NCBI RefSeq assembly: GCF_019345465.1
Contig: NZ_JAHKRC010000010.1
Span: 156,761 to 220,760 of the forward strand
DNA length: 64,000 bases
Origin: Pseudomonas sp. NKUCC02_KPG
Lineage (GTDB): Bacteria; Pseudomonadota; Gammaproteobacteria; Pseudomonadales; Pseudomonadaceae
Direction: 5' to 3'
Part shown: positions 34,310-43,159 of the stretch, piece by piece
Layout: each line of letters starts with the position of its first letter
Position numbering within the stretch: position 1 is the first letter of the stretch
The notes under the pieces: generated by a model
What the model saw: only the letters and a program-made list of their open reading frames with translations
Told to the model about the DNA's origin: nothing
Database searches by the model: none
Position numbers and translations under genes: made by a program

Positions 34310-34656
34310 ACGTGGTCTCGGGCATGCTGCCCCCAGCCAGGCTCGGTTGGCGGAGCTACGGTTTGCTGTTGCTGGTACGCAAGGTGAGCCATGCCTCCAG
34401 AGCGGCCTGTCGTCCGACCGCGACCGTCTCGTAACCTCAAGAGGTGCCCTACCCGTCCAACTGGCCCTGTATAGGGAGGGACGCCTGGAAAAGCCCCGAG
34501 CCTTATACCGCCGCCCAATACGCACAAGGGAGCCATCACTACCCGTTCCAAGCAGGCTGACCAAACAGAGCGAAGCCGTCGCAAGAACAATCCAGGCGGT
34601 GAGACAGAGCACAAGCGCATAGCAGACTCAAATTATTCTCGTATTGGAATACACCC
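34310..34656. other. Intergenic region, mostly featureless
   Basis: 347 nt between the flavin reductase and TetR genes. Short open frames overlap on both strands without recognisable products. A TetR-type dyad lies at its right end (listed separately). TCGTCCGACC near 34,409 resembles half of the island dyad but lacks the second half and a -10. Confidence 0.5.
34634..34651 (+). promoter_or_regulatory. Possible TetR autoregulatory dyad
   Basis: TATTC (34634-34638) and GAATA (34647-34651) form an inverted pair spaced by 8 nt, six nt before the TetR start codon. Position and symmetry suit self-repression, but a dyad of this length may be chance. Confidence 0.35.
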
Positions 34657-35259
34657 GTGAACCAAGCACATACGCGTCAGCCAATGCCCAATACGCGAGA
34701 AAGACTGCTCTGTACCGCGCTGGATCTCTTCAGTACCCACGGTTACCAATCGACTAGCCTGCGCGATCTCGCAGCACAACTTGGCGTCCAGCCAGGCTCC
34801 ATCTACAACCACATTGAGAACAAACAAAGTCTGCTGTTCGAGCTGATGGAAGAAGCAATGGATGACCTGCTTGACCGTACCAGGCTCGGCTTGAAACGTA
34901 TAAACACCAACCAGTCCAGGCTAAGACTGTTCGTCCAGGCATTCCTGACCTTCCAATCGAGCGATCCGAAGAAGCTCGCGCTGATTGATCGAGAAATAAT
35001 CAATCTTTCCAGCGCACAACGCGAGCGCATTACCATGCTTCGCCAGGAGTACGCTCAATGCCTTATTTCTGTCATTAACACCGAAGTGGATGGGGCGAAC
35101 CTTCCAACAAGCAGGATGTTGATGCTGGCTCGCGTGATCATCGGAATGCTTCAAAGCTTTGCCCTTTATTGCCAGGACGACTTTAAAGACTCCCCCTTGG
35201 AGGTCGTTGAGGAACTCACCCACATAATCATCGGTGCAATTGTGGCGGCCAAACGCTGA
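34657..35259 (+). CDS. TetR-family transcriptional regulator
   Basis: A 200-residue protein with an N-terminal TetR helix-turn-helix (ERLLCTALDLFSTHGYQSTS, LRDLAAQLGVQPGSIYNHIENKQSLL) and an all-helical ligand domain. The start is GTG at 34657; an ATG at 34684 is a shorter alternative without a better ribosome binding site. It lies next to the island genes and near the nitrile genes, and could control either. Its own upstream region has a different dyad from the nine island sites. Confidence 0.88.
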   Translation: MNQAHTRQPMPNTRERLLCTALDLFSTHGYQSTSLRDLAAQLGVQPGSIYNHIENKQSLLFELMEEAMDDLLDRTRLGLKRINTNQSRLRLFVQAFLTFQSSDPKKLALIDREIINLSSAQRERITMLRQEYAQCLISVINTEVDGANLPTSRMLMLARVIIGMLQSFALYCQDDFKDSPLEVVEELTHIIIGAIVAAKR

Positions 35260-35366
35260 GATGCAGCCTGCTTTCCCGAGTAGAACAAAGCTGGCCGTAT
35301 CCGCATCCATGCGCCTGCGAAAAGGGTACCGACGGTATCCAGCGAACCAGAGTAAAACCTGCTATT

Positions 35367-36302
35367 TCAATCGCGGCGTAACAGCGTATTCGGCGCCACA
35401 CCAAACGCCTTGCGAAACGCATGACTGAAATGGGAGAAGTCAGAAAACCCGAAGTCCAGCGCTGCCTCGGACACGCTGCGAACCTGGCCGCGTTCAATCG
35501 CTTCACGACTGGCATTCAAGCGCTCTTTCCAAATCTCTGCCACGGGGGTTTTCTGGTACCGCGCGAAGGCGCGCGTGACGGTGCGGGTGGACACATTGTG
35601 GGCTTGAGCGATGACTTCAATCGACAGGTCCGGCTCAGTCAGGTGCCGTTGGATGTACTGCATGATGCGGCCGTAGAGGTCCAGCTCTTGGTGTGTAGTC
35701 TTCAGGTCCTGGAGTTCCAGACTGATCACCAGCAGGTCGAGCAATGCTCCTGAATAACGACTGGAAATGCCCTCATCCTGCAACGACGCAGGCTTGCATG
35801 CCGCCTGACGCAACATTTCACGCAACGGGATCACCCCTGGCCGCCGGTCGTCGAGGACCATCGCGGTGTACTCCGCAATACGCGGCAGACGTTCGGTCAG
35901 CAAAGCTCGCGGAATACGGACCAGGTGGTTTTCGGTACCACCGAAGCTGAATCGAAACGCTTGAGTTGCGTCATAAAGAAACAAGTTGCCAGCAGCCAGG
36001 CTGGCTTTTCTTCCGCCCTGCTCAATTTGGCCATGGCCATTTCGAGCGAAACCCAACCATAAATCTTCGGCCGGACCACTACGTAGATGACGCTCCGAGC
36101 GCTCCCAGTAATGCAGTGGCGATGACAGTGAACAGATGTCCAGACCGCCTAATGCATTGATCGCGAGCGCGCCATCGAAACTGCTCTGGGACAGGGGTTT
36201 GCTATCGGCCGCCAGGCAATGGCGGCACACCACTTCTTTCCAGTAATCAAAGCGACGGGGTGCAGCAACGGCAAGGGTCGAATACTGAGTGCTTGAATTC
36301 AT
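35367..36302 (-). CDS. AraC/XylS-family activator divergent from the aldoxime-nitrile operon
   Basis: A 311-residue regulator. The N-terminal part (to about 190) is an AraC-binding-like domain of the type found in NtrB-less catabolic activators. The C-terminal 100 residues hold two helix-turn-helix motifs (LSIEVIAQAHNVSTRTVTRAFARY and VSEAALDFGFSDFSHFSHAFRKAFG). The start at 36302 has GAGG 8 nt upstream; the frame continues to 36521 without a start signal. It is divergent from the aldoxime dehydratase operon. AraC-type positive regulators are known for Pseudomonas nitrile hydratase loci. It probably binds the 21-bp direct repeats at 36,560 and 38,809. Confidence 0.9.
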   Translation of the reverse strand: MNSSTQYSTLAVAAPRRFDYWKEVVCRHCLAADSKPLSQSSFDGALAINALGGLDICSLSSPLHYWERSERHLRSGPAEDLWLGFARNGHGQIEQGGRKASLAAGNLFLYDATQAFRFSFGGTENHLVRIPRALLTERLPRIAEYTAMVLDDRRPGVIPLREMLRQAACKPASLQDEGISSRYSGALLDLLVISLELQDLKTTHQELDLYGRIMQYIQRHLTEPDLSIEVIAQAHNVSTRTVTRAFARYQKTPVAEIWKERLNASREAIERGQVRSVSEAALDFGFSDFSHFSHAFRKAFGVAPNTLLRRD

Positions 36303-36559
36303 GGCACTGACCTCGGTACAGCGTTGCAGTAAGAGCTGAAAAAGGTGTAACCGGCTTGCCAGCATAGCAATTAACAGGCCAAGCACATTGACGGTCGCCC
36401 TCACGCACTCAACGTCACCATTCTCATCCGGTTGCCTGCGCCCAAGCATGGCTGTCAGCGCTCTCATCGTCCCACTTAAGAGGCACAGAACCCCGGGCTT
36501 TCGACACTGGCGCACCCTCACTGATCAGGGGTGGGGGGTCCCTTGCGACGTTGTCTTTT

Positions 36560-36615
36560 CCAGCCAAACGGTTGTCTCGGCTAACCAAGCGGCTCCTCGC
36601 CGTCACGCCTAATTT
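36560..36615 (+). promoter_or_regulatory. AraC-type promoter before the aldoxime dehydratase genes
   Basis: Half-sites CCAGCCA (36560-36566) and CTAACCA (36581-36587) are direct repeats 21 bp apart. CCTAATTT (36608-36615) begins 27 nt after the second, containing a TAATTT -10. The amidase promoter has the same spacings. The rest of 36,303-36,657 shows nothing else recognised. Confidence 0.65.
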
Positions 36616-36657
36616 CCACCTCACAGCAGCTCACACCCCCTGCTGATGAGGCACGCC

Positions 36658-36837
36658 ATGCATCGACACTGCTCACAACAATTGGCTGATTTTTCCTGGC
36701 TCCTGCAAAGGCGCGACCTCGTGCCTGAAGAGTCGGATTTTTGGTTGATCGAATGGGGGGCCATGAAGCTGCTGCACCGACGACAGATCGCCAAGCGCGG
36801 CCAGTCGTCAAGCACTGATGCCCACCCGCAGGCCTGA
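36658..36837 (+). CDS. Small hypothetical protein upstream of aldoxime dehydratase
   Basis: A 59-codon frame, MHRHCSQQLADFSWLLQRRD to the end at TGA 36837, with GAGG 6 nt before the ATG. It lies between the predicted transcription start (about 36,621) and the aldoxime dehydratase start 23 nt later, so it would be the first cistron. Codon third positions are GC-rich as in real genes nearby. No family recognised; tryptophan-rich and basic at the C-terminus. It could be a leader peptide or a chance frame. Confidence 0.4.
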   Translation: MHRHCSQQLADFSWLLQRRDLVPEESDFWLIEWGAMKLLHRRQIAKRGQSSSTDAHPQA

Positions 36838-36860
36838 ACAAAAATAACAAGGAGCTCAAG

Positions 36861-37928
36861 ATGGAATCTGCAATCGACACACATCTCAAATGCCCACGCA
36901 CCCTGTCTCGCCGCGTGCCCGAAGAGTACCAACCGCCCTTTGCGATGTGGGTTGCACGCGCCGACGAGCAGTTGGAACAAGTGGTGATGGCCTACCTCGG
37001 CGTGCAGTATCGAGGCGAGGCGCAGCGCGAAGCGGCACTCCTGGCCATGCGTCTCATCGTCACCAGTTTCAGCCTGGCCGACGGCCCGCAGACCCACGAT
37101 ATGACCCACCACACCGACAGCAGCGGCTTTGATAACTTGATTGTGGTTGGCTACTGGAAAGACCCGGCTGCCTACTGTCGCTGGTTGCGCTGCGCGCCGG
37201 TGAACGACAGGTGGACGTCACAGGACAGGCTCAACGACGGCCTTGGCTATTTTCGTGAAATCAGCGCACCGCGCGCCGAGCAGTTCGAGACGCTGTACGC
37301 CTTTCAGGAGAACCTGCCAGGTGTCGGTGCGGTGATGGATGCGACCAGTGGCGAGATCGAAGAGCACGGTTACTGGGGCTCGATGCGCGACCGCTTCCCC
37401 ATCTCGCAAACAGACTGGATGAAGCCTGCGAATGAGCTGCAAGTGATCGCCGGTGATCCCGCCAAAGGCGGACGGGTCGTGGTGCTGGGGCATGACAACC
37501 TCACGTTGATTCGCTCCGGCCAGGACTGGGCGGACGCCGAGGCGGACGAGCGCTCTCTGTACCTCGACGAGATCCTGCCGACGTTGCAGGACGGCATGGA
37601 CTTCCTGCGTGACAACGGCCAAGCGTTGGGCTGCTACAGCAACCGGTTCGTACGCAATATCGACATGGACGGCAATTTTCTCGACGTCAGCTACAACATC
37701 GGCCACTGGCGCTCGGTGGAGAAACTCGAACGCTGGGCCGAATCCCATCCGACCCACCTGCGTATTTTCGTGACGTTTTTCCGTGTGGCCGCAGGCTTGA
37801 AGAAGTTGCGGCTGTACCACGAAGTGTCGGTATCGGACGCAAAAAGCCAGATCTTCGAGTACATCAACTGCCATCCGCACACCGGAATGCTACGCGATGC
37901 GGTTCTCGCGCAAGGAGAGCGACCATGA
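36861..37928 (+). CDS. oxdA: Aldoxime dehydratase (heme enzyme)
   Basis: A 355-residue protein that converts aldoximes to nitriles. The residues established for OxdA/OxdRE occur at the same numbers: Arg178 (MRDR), Ser219 (IRSG), His299 (SHPTHL, proximal heme ligand) and His320 (LYHE, distal catalytic). Length equals that of the Pseudomonas OxdA type (about 352). AAGGAG lies 9 nt before the ATG. The gene overlaps the outer-membrane protein gene by ATGA. With the amidase, nitrile hydratase and acyl-CoA ligase genes downstream it makes the whole aldoxime-to-acyl-CoA route. Confidence 0.95.
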   Translation: MESAIDTHLKCPRTLSRRVPEEYQPPFAMWVARADEQLEQVVMAYLGVQYRGEAQREAALLAMRLIVTSFSLADGPQTHDMTHHTDSSGFDNLIVVGYWKDPAAYCRWLRCAPVNDRWTSQDRLNDGLGYFREISAPRAEQFETLYAFQENLPGVGAVMDATSGEIEEHGYWGSMRDRFPISQTDWMKPANELQVIAGDPAKGGRVVVLGHDNLTLIRSGQDWADAEADERSLYLDEILPTLQDGMDFLRDNGQALGCYSNRFVRNIDMDGNFLDVSYNIGHWRSVEKLERWAESHPTHLRIFVTFFRVAAGLKKLRLYHEVSVSDAKSQIFEYINCHPHTGMLRDAVLAQGERP

Positions 37929-38794
37929 AGCTGAGTCGATTCGTACTTGTGCTGGGGATGTTGCCGTTTGCAAAAAGCCAGGCCATTGAAGTATCGCCAG
38001 GGGATTTCGAACCGCTGCCCGCAGGGGCCGATGCAGTGCTGTTTTACTACCAGCACGCCGACAGGTCCGATCTTTATCAGAATGGCCATCGAGCCTCCGA
38101 CAACGCCAAGCTCAGCTCCGACGTGGGCATCTTGCGTTATATCCATGCCATAGGCCTTTCCGAGAATCTCTCCTGGGAACCGCAGATATTGCTGCCGTTC
38201 GGCTATATGAACGCCTCGGGCGATGTCGGCGCACTGGGCGACACCCATGGTGTGGGTGACCCGATCATCACCGCCCCGCTCAAGTGGACATTACCTACCG
38301 CAAACAAAGATGTGTTTGCCCTCGCCCCTTACCTGTACATCCCCGTCGGCAGCTACAACAAAAATGATGCCTTGAACCTGGGCGAGAACCGCTGGCGGGC
38401 GACGCTACAAGCGGCCTATATCCACCACTTCTCAGCGCAATGGGCGTTGGACACCGTCGCGGACGTGTCCTGGGTCTCGGCCAATAACGACTTCGGCGCC
38501 ACCCGCGCGAAACTCGAAGAAAACACGCGCTACGAGTACCAGGCGGCCGTGCGCTACAACTGGACGCCAAGCACCACATTCGCACTCGGAGGGGGTTACG
38601 TCAGCGGAGCCGCGACCACCATCGACGGCGTTGACCAGCACGATGGTATCTCGACGTCCTACGCCCGCTTCACGGTCACTCACTTCATCGACTCAACCCT
38701 GCAGATCCAGGCTCAGCTCGGCAAGGACATCGAGGTTGAGCAAGGTTTCAAGGAAGGCGCACGCCTGAATCTGCGCGTGTTGAAAGTGTTCTGA
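37925..38794 (+). CDS. Outer-membrane channel-like protein (phenol/MetA-degradation type)
   Basis: A 289-residue exported protein with a signal peptide (MKLSRFVLVLGMLPFAKSQA) and repeated beta strands ending RLNLRVLKVF. It resembles the Phenol_MetA_deg/SphX-like transporter barrels found in aromatic catabolic operons. It overlaps the aldoxime dehydratase by 4 nt (ATGA), so uptake of aldoxime or nitrile through the outer membrane is a reasonable inference. Such a gene is not one of the core members I know of the classical Pseudomonas nitrile clusters. Confidence 0.8.
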   Translation: MKLSRFVLVLGMLPFAKSQAIEVSPGDFEPLPAGADAVLFYYQHADRSDLYQNGHRASDNAKLSSDVGILRYIHAIGLSENLSWEPQILLPFGYMNASGDVGALGDTHGVGDPIITAPLKWTLPTANKDVFALAPYLYIPVGSYNKNDALNLGENRWRATLQAAYIHHFSAQWALDTVADVSWVSANNDFGATRAKLEENTRYEYQAAVRYNWTPSTTFALGGGYVSGAATTIDGVDQHDGISTSYARFTVTHFIDSTLQIQAQLGKDIEVEQGFKEGARLNLRVLKVF

Positions 38795-38808
38795 AACCGA
38801 TGTCTTTC

Positions 38809-38864
38809 TCAACCAAGTGAGTGTCCTGCTCAACCATGCGAACACGGCGATAGAGGCCTAATTT
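38809..38864 (+). promoter_or_regulatory. AraC-type promoter before the amidase-nitrile hydratase genes
   Basis: TCAACCA occurs at 38809-38815 and again at 38830-38836, exactly 21 bp apart. CCTAATTT (38857-38864) begins 27 nt after the second copy. The same half-site spacing and offset occur before the aldoxime dehydratase. The transcript would start near 38,871, before the amidase ATG at 38,911. Confidence 0.68.
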
Positions 38865-38910
38865 GGTCGCCATTGCTACCCGGACTGAATTGATTAAAGA
38901 CAGGAAAATC

Positions 38911-40425
38911 ATGGCCATTATTCGTCCCACGCTTGATCAGCTCTTAGCCATCGCGGCCCAATTGAACATGCAACTGACCCCCGAGCAGGCGGCGTCCTAT
39001 CTGGACCTGATGCAACCGAGTTTCGATGCATACGACCTGGTCGACGAGCTGTGTGATTTCGTTCCGCTCATACGTTACGACCGCAGTGCGGGCTATCGTC
39101 CCTCTGACAAGGAAAATCAGCTTAACGCCTGGTACTACCGCACGGAAGTCAATGGTGCCCGTGAGGGCCTGCTGGCCGGCAAAACCGTCGCGCTCAAAGA
39201 CAACGTTTCCCTGGCCGGCGTGCCCATGATGAACGGCGCCGCACCACTGGAAGGCTTTGTACCGGGTTTCGATGCCACCGTGGTCACTCGTTTGCTCGAT
39301 GCCGGCGCAACCATCCTCGGCAAAGCCACCTGCGAGCACTACTGCTTGTCAGGCGGCAGCCACACCTCTGATCCAGCCCCGGTGCACAACCCCCATCGCC
39401 ACGGTTATGCCGCTGGCGGCTCCTCGTCGGGCAGTGCCGCACTGGTAGCCGCCGGAGAGGTGGACATCGCCGTGGGCGGTGATCAGGGCGGGTCCATACG
39501 CATCCCGTCGGCCTTCTGCGGGACCTACGGCATGAAGCCGACCCATGGTTTGGTGCCCTACACCGGCATCATGGCGATTGAAGCAACGATCGATCATGTC
39601 GGCCCCATCACCGCCAACGTGCGCGACAACGCACTGATGCTACAGGCCATGGCCGGCTCGGATGGACTCGACCCACGCCAGGCGGCGCCTCAGGTCGATG
39701 ACTATTGCAGCTACCTGGCGCGAGGTGTGAGCGGACTCACCATCGGTGTGCTGCAGGAAGGATTTGAGCTGGCCAACCAGGATCCCCGCGTGGCGGATAA
39801 GGTGCGCGAGGCCCTCGCCCGCCTCGAGGCGCTGGGTGCCCATGTCGAGCCGGTATCCATTCCCGAACACAATCTGGCGGGATCGTTGTGGCACCCCATC
39901 GGCTGCGAAGGCTTGACCATGCAGATGATGCATGGCAACGGGGCGGGCTTTAACTGGAAAGGCCTGTACGACGTCGGCCTGCTGGACAAACAAGCAGGCT
40001 GGCGCGAGCAGGCCGACCAATTATCCGCGTCGCTCAAGCTGTGCATGTTCGTCGGCCAGTACGGCCTGAACCACTACAACGGGCGTTACTACGCCAAGGC
40101 ACAAAACCTCGCCCGCTTTGCCCGACAAGGCTATGACAAGGCGCTGCAGACCTATGACCTGCTGGTGATGCCGACCACGCCCATCACGGCCCAACCCCAT
40201 CCGCCGGCGGACTGCTCGATCTCGGAATACGTGGTGCGGGCGCTGGAAATGATCGGCAACACCGCACCTCAGGACATCACGGGGCACCCGGCCATGTCGA
40301 TCCCGTGCGGGCTGGTGGACGGCCTGCCCGTCGGGCTGATGCTGGTTGCCAGGCACTATGGCGAAGGCACGATTTATCAGGCGGCGGCGGCATTTGAAGC
40401 CTCGGTGGACTGGCGCACGCTCTGA
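38911..40425 (+). CDS. amiA: Nitrile-cluster amidase (amidase signature family)
   Basis: A 504-residue amidase hydrolysing the amide made by nitrile hydratase. The Ser-cisSer-Lys triad is Lys96 (ALKDN), Ser171 (GGSSSGS) and Ser195 (DQGGS), the same numbers as in Rhodococcus nitrile-cluster amidases; Asp191 is also kept. The start at 38911 has AGGA 6 nt upstream, and the longer frame begins within the promoter. Eighty nt separate it from the nitrile hydratase alpha gene. The order aldoxime dehydratase - amidase - nitrile hydratase alpha-beta - activator is as in P. chlororaphis B23. Confidence 0.94.
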   Translation: MAIIRPTLDQLLAIAAQLNMQLTPEQAASYLDLMQPSFDAYDLVDELCDFVPLIRYDRSAGYRPSDKENQLNAWYYRTEVNGAREGLLAGKTVALKDNVSLAGVPMMNGAAPLEGFVPGFDATVVTRLLDAGATILGKATCEHYCLSGGSHTSDPAPVHNPHRHGYAAGGSSSGSAALVAAGEVDIAVGGDQGGSIRIPSAFCGTYGMKPTHGLVPYTGIMAIEATIDHVGPITANVRDNALMLQAMAGSDGLDPRQAAPQVDDYCSYLARGVSGLTIGVLQEGFELANQDPRVADKVREALARLEALGAHVEPVSIPEHNLAGSLWHPIGCEGLTMQMMHGNGAGFNWKGLYDVGLLDKQAGWREQADQLSASLKLCMFVGQYGLNHYNGRYYAKAQNLARFARQGYDKALQTYDLLVMPTTPITAQPHPPADCSISEYVVRALEMIGNTAPQDITGHPAMSIPCGLVDGLPVGLMLVARHYGEGTIYQAAAAFEASVDWRTL

Positions 40426-40504
40426 ACTTTTACCTAAAAAACCATAAGAACGACCGGCACGCTTCAATCGCACCACAACCGAGTTGACTGACAGGAGATA
40501 CCCA

Positions 40505-41107
40505 ATGAGTCCATCCATTTCCACGCCTGAATGCACTTCAACGCCCGGTGAACGGGCCCGGGCATTGTTTCAAGTCCTCAAGAGCAAGGAGCTCATACCG
40601 CAGGGTTACGTCGAGCAGCTCACGCAGTTGATGGAGCACGGCTGGAGTCCGGAAAACGGTGCCCGCGTGGTCGCCAGGGCCTGGGTCGATCCGCAGTTCC
40701 GGGCGCTGTTAATCAAGGACGGCACCGCCGCGTGTGCACAGTTCGGCTATACCGGCCCGCAGGGCGAATACATCGTCGCCCTGGAAGATACGCCCGAGTT
40801 GAAGAACGTCATTGTCTGCAGCCTGTGCTCCTGCACGAACTGGCCTGTGCTCGGCCTGCCACCCGAGTGGTACAAGGGCTTTGAGTTTCGTGCCCGCCTG
40901 GTCCGGGAGGGACGCACCGTATTGCGCGAACTGGGAACGGAGCTGCCGAGCGACGTGGTGGTCAAGGTGTGGGATACCAGCGCCGAAAGCCGCTATCTGG
41001 TGTTGCCAGTCAGGCCTGAAGGCTCCGGGCACATGAGTGAGGAGCAGCTTCAGACACTCGTGACCAAAGACGTGCTGATCGGCGTCGCCCTGCCCCGCGT
41101 TGACTGA
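40505..41107 (+). CDS. nhpA: Nitrile hydratase alpha subunit, Fe type
   Basis: A 200-residue subunit with the metal-binding claw VCSLCSC: Cys105, Cys108, Ser109, Cys110. Ser at the second position (CSLCSC) marks the non-heme iron type; cobalt enzymes have CTLCSC. Two of the cysteines are expected to be oxidised to sulfinic and sulfenic acid. The start at 40505 has AGGAG 7 nt upstream. Converts nitriles to amides together with the beta subunit encoded next. Confidence 0.95.
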   Translation: MSPSISTPECTSTPGERARALFQVLKSKELIPQGYVEQLTQLMEHGWSPENGARVVARAWVDPQFRALLIKDGTAACAQFGYTGPQGEYIVALEDTPELKNVIVCSLCSCTNWPVLGLPPEWYKGFEFRARLVREGRTVLRELGTELPSDVVVKVWDTSAESRYLVLPVRPEGSGHMSEEQLQTLVTKDVLIGVALPRVD

Positions 41108-41148
41108 GAAAAACAGCGCATCATCGTTCAATTCCCGGAGTTTCAATT

Positions 41149-41811
41149 ATGGATGGCTTTCACGATCTCGGCGGTTTCCAAGGCTTTGGCAAAGTCCCTC
41201 ACACCATCAATAGCCTGAGCTACAAACAGGTGTTCAAGCAGGACTGGGAGCACCTGGCCTACAGCTTGATGTTTATCGGTGCCGATCACTTGAAAAAGTT
41301 CAGCGTGGACGAAGTGCGTCACGCCGTCGAACGCCTGGATGTTCGCCAACATGTCGGCACCCAGTACTACGAACGCTATGTCATTGCGACCGCCACCCTG
41401 CTGGTCGAAACAGGTGTCATCACCCAGGCAGAACTCGACCAGGCGCTGGGTTCCCACTTCAAGCTGGCGAACCCGGCGCATGCTGAAGGTCGCCCGGCAA
41501 TCACCGGTCGAGCCCCCTTTGAGGTCGGCGACCGGGTGGTCGTGCGGGACGAGTATGTGGCCGGGCATATCCGCATGCCGGCCTACGTGCGCGGCAAGCA
41601 AGGTGTGGTGTTGCATCGCACATCACAAGAATGGCCATTCCCGGACGCGATTGGCCATGGCGATACGAGCGCGGCGCATCAGCCGACCTACCACGTCGAG
41701 TTCCGCACGAAAGATCTGTGGGGCGACGCAGCAGACGAGGGTTTCGTGGTGGTCGACCTGTTCGAAAGCTACCTGAACCTCGCCGAGGGCAGTCGAGCGG
41801 TGAACCCATGA
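41149..41811 (+). CDS. nhpB: Nitrile hydratase beta subunit
   Basis: A 220-residue subunit beginning [20 protein letters not shown], near-identical in pattern to Rhodococcus Fe-type beta subunits. The conserved arginines that contact the oxidised alpha cysteines are Arg57 (SVDEVR) and Arg142 (GHIRMPAY). The C-terminal SH3-like barrel includes [10 protein letters not shown] and YHVEF. Its TGA stop overlaps the start of the activator gene (ATGA). Confidence 0.95.
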   Translation: MDGFHDLGGFQGFGKVPHTINSLSYKQVFKQDWEHLAYSLMFIGADHLKKFSVDEVRHAVERLDVRQHVGTQYYERYVIATATLLVETGVITQAELDQALGSHFKLANPAHAEGRPAITGRAPFEVGDRVVVRDEYVAGHIRMPAYVRGKQGVVLHRTSQEWPFPDAIGHGDTSAAHQPTYHVEFRTKDLWGDAADEGFVVVDLFESYLNLAEGSRAVNP

Positions 41812-43067
41812 TGGACGGCGCCCAGGCGGGCCGACTGCCGGTGACCGTGCTTTCCGGCTTCCTCGGCGCCGGCAAGACCACCCTGCTCAACCATATACTG
41901 CGCAATCGCGAAGGGCTGAGAGTGGCGATCATCGTCAATGATATGAGCGAGGTCAACATCGATGCCGCAGAGGTGCAGCGCGATGTGTCGCTGCACCGTG
42001 GCCGCGATGAGTTGATCGAGATGAGCAATGGCTGCATCTGCTGCACGTTGCGCGCCGATTTGCTCGATCAGATCAGCAAGCTGGCACGTCAGCAACGCTT
42101 CGACTACCTGCTCATCGAGTCCACGGGGATCTCGGAGCCGATGCCGGTCGCGGAGACGTTCGCCTTCCTTGACGCAGAGGGCTTCAGCCTGAGCGAACTG
42201 GCGCGGCTCGATACTCTGGTAACGGTGGTCGATGGCAGCCGTTTTCAGGCGTTGCTGGAGTCACCGGACACCCTGGCCCGCGACGACGCACAGCAGGACG
42301 CCCCCAAACGCCATCTGGCTGATCTTCTGATTGAACAGGTGGAGTACGCCAACGTCATTCTCGTCAACAAACTGGACCTGGTCGACGAGCCGGGTTACCA
42401 GGCAGTGCATGGGATCCTTGCCGGCCTTAACCCGACCGCGCGGATCATGCCGATGACCCAGGGTAACGTCGGGTTATCCAGCATTCTCGGTACCCACCTG
42501 TTTGATTTACCCAGTCTGGCAGCTTCGCCAGGCTGGATGAGGAAGTTGGCGTCTGAAGACGCACCGGCCTCCGAATCCGACACCTATGGCGTGACGTCTT
42601 GGGTGTACCGCGAGCGTGCCCCTTTTCACCCCCAGCGCTTGCTCGACTTTCTCAACCGTCCCTGGAGCAACGGACGCCTGTTACGTAGCAAAGGTTACTT
42701 CTGGCTGGCCAGCCGACACCTGGAAACCGGCTTGCTGGTGCAAAGCGGCAAACAGTTTCAGTGGGACTTTCTGGGGCATTGGTGGAACTTCATCGAGCAG
42801 TCTCAATGGCCGCGGGATGAGTATCGGTTGCAAAGCATCATGACCAAGTGGGACAGCATGGTCGGCGACTGTCGGCAGGAGCTGGTTTTTATCGGCCAGG
42901 GCCTCGATACCCAGGCGTTGCAACGCGAACTCGACCGCTGCCTGCTCAGCGCCCGGGAAATCGCCGAAGGCCCGTCGGCATGGCAATCCCTGTCGGGGGC
43001 GAAAGCCTTTGACACCCGTGCTTTGTCGGCCAGCCCGACGCAAGTCTTGTTGGCTGACTCCATTTGA
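41808..43067 (+). CDS. nhpC: CobW/P47K-family nitrile hydratase activator (iron chaperone)
   Basis: A 419-residue GTPase of the COG0523 class with the Walker A motif GFLGAGKT (17-24) and the metal motif CICC (Cys76, Cys78, Cys79), then a C-terminal CobW domain. Fe-type nitrile hydratases require such an activator for iron insertion, and P47K in P. chlororaphis B23 is the known example. The start at 41808 overlaps the beta-subunit stop; a second ATG follows directly at 41811. Confidence 0.93.
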   Translation: MMDGAQAGRLPVTVLSGFLGAGKTTLLNHILRNREGLRVAIIVNDMSEVNIDAAEVQRDVSLHRGRDELIEMSNGCICCTLRADLLDQISKLARQQRFDYLLIESTGISEPMPVAETFAFLDAEGFSLSELARLDTLVTVVDGSRFQALLESPDTLARDDAQQDAPKRHLADLLIEQVEYANVILVNKLDLVDEPGYQAVHGILAGLNPTARIMPMTQGNVGLSSILGTHLFDLPSLAASPGWMRKLASEDAPASESDTYGVTSWVYRERAPFHPQRLLDFLNRPWSNGRLLRSKGYFWLASRHLETGLLVQSGKQFQWDFLGHWWNFIEQSQWPRDEYRLQSIMTKWDSMVGDCRQELVFIGQGLDTQALQRELDRCLLSAREIAEGPSAWQSLSGAKAFDTRALSASPTQVLLADSI

Positions 43068-43159
43068 CCGAGGTAGAGGTGTTCCAGCCAGTCACACCAG
43101 AGCACCGGTGCGATGGGCGCGGGTACAGCACATATTCCAACAATAACACCAGGTATGTT

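Noticed and set aside
34397..34430. Tenth candidate copy of the island dyad (TCGTCCGACCGCGAC)
   Set aside because: Only the first half matches; the second half (GGACGATG equivalent) is lost and no -10 lies at 20 nt.
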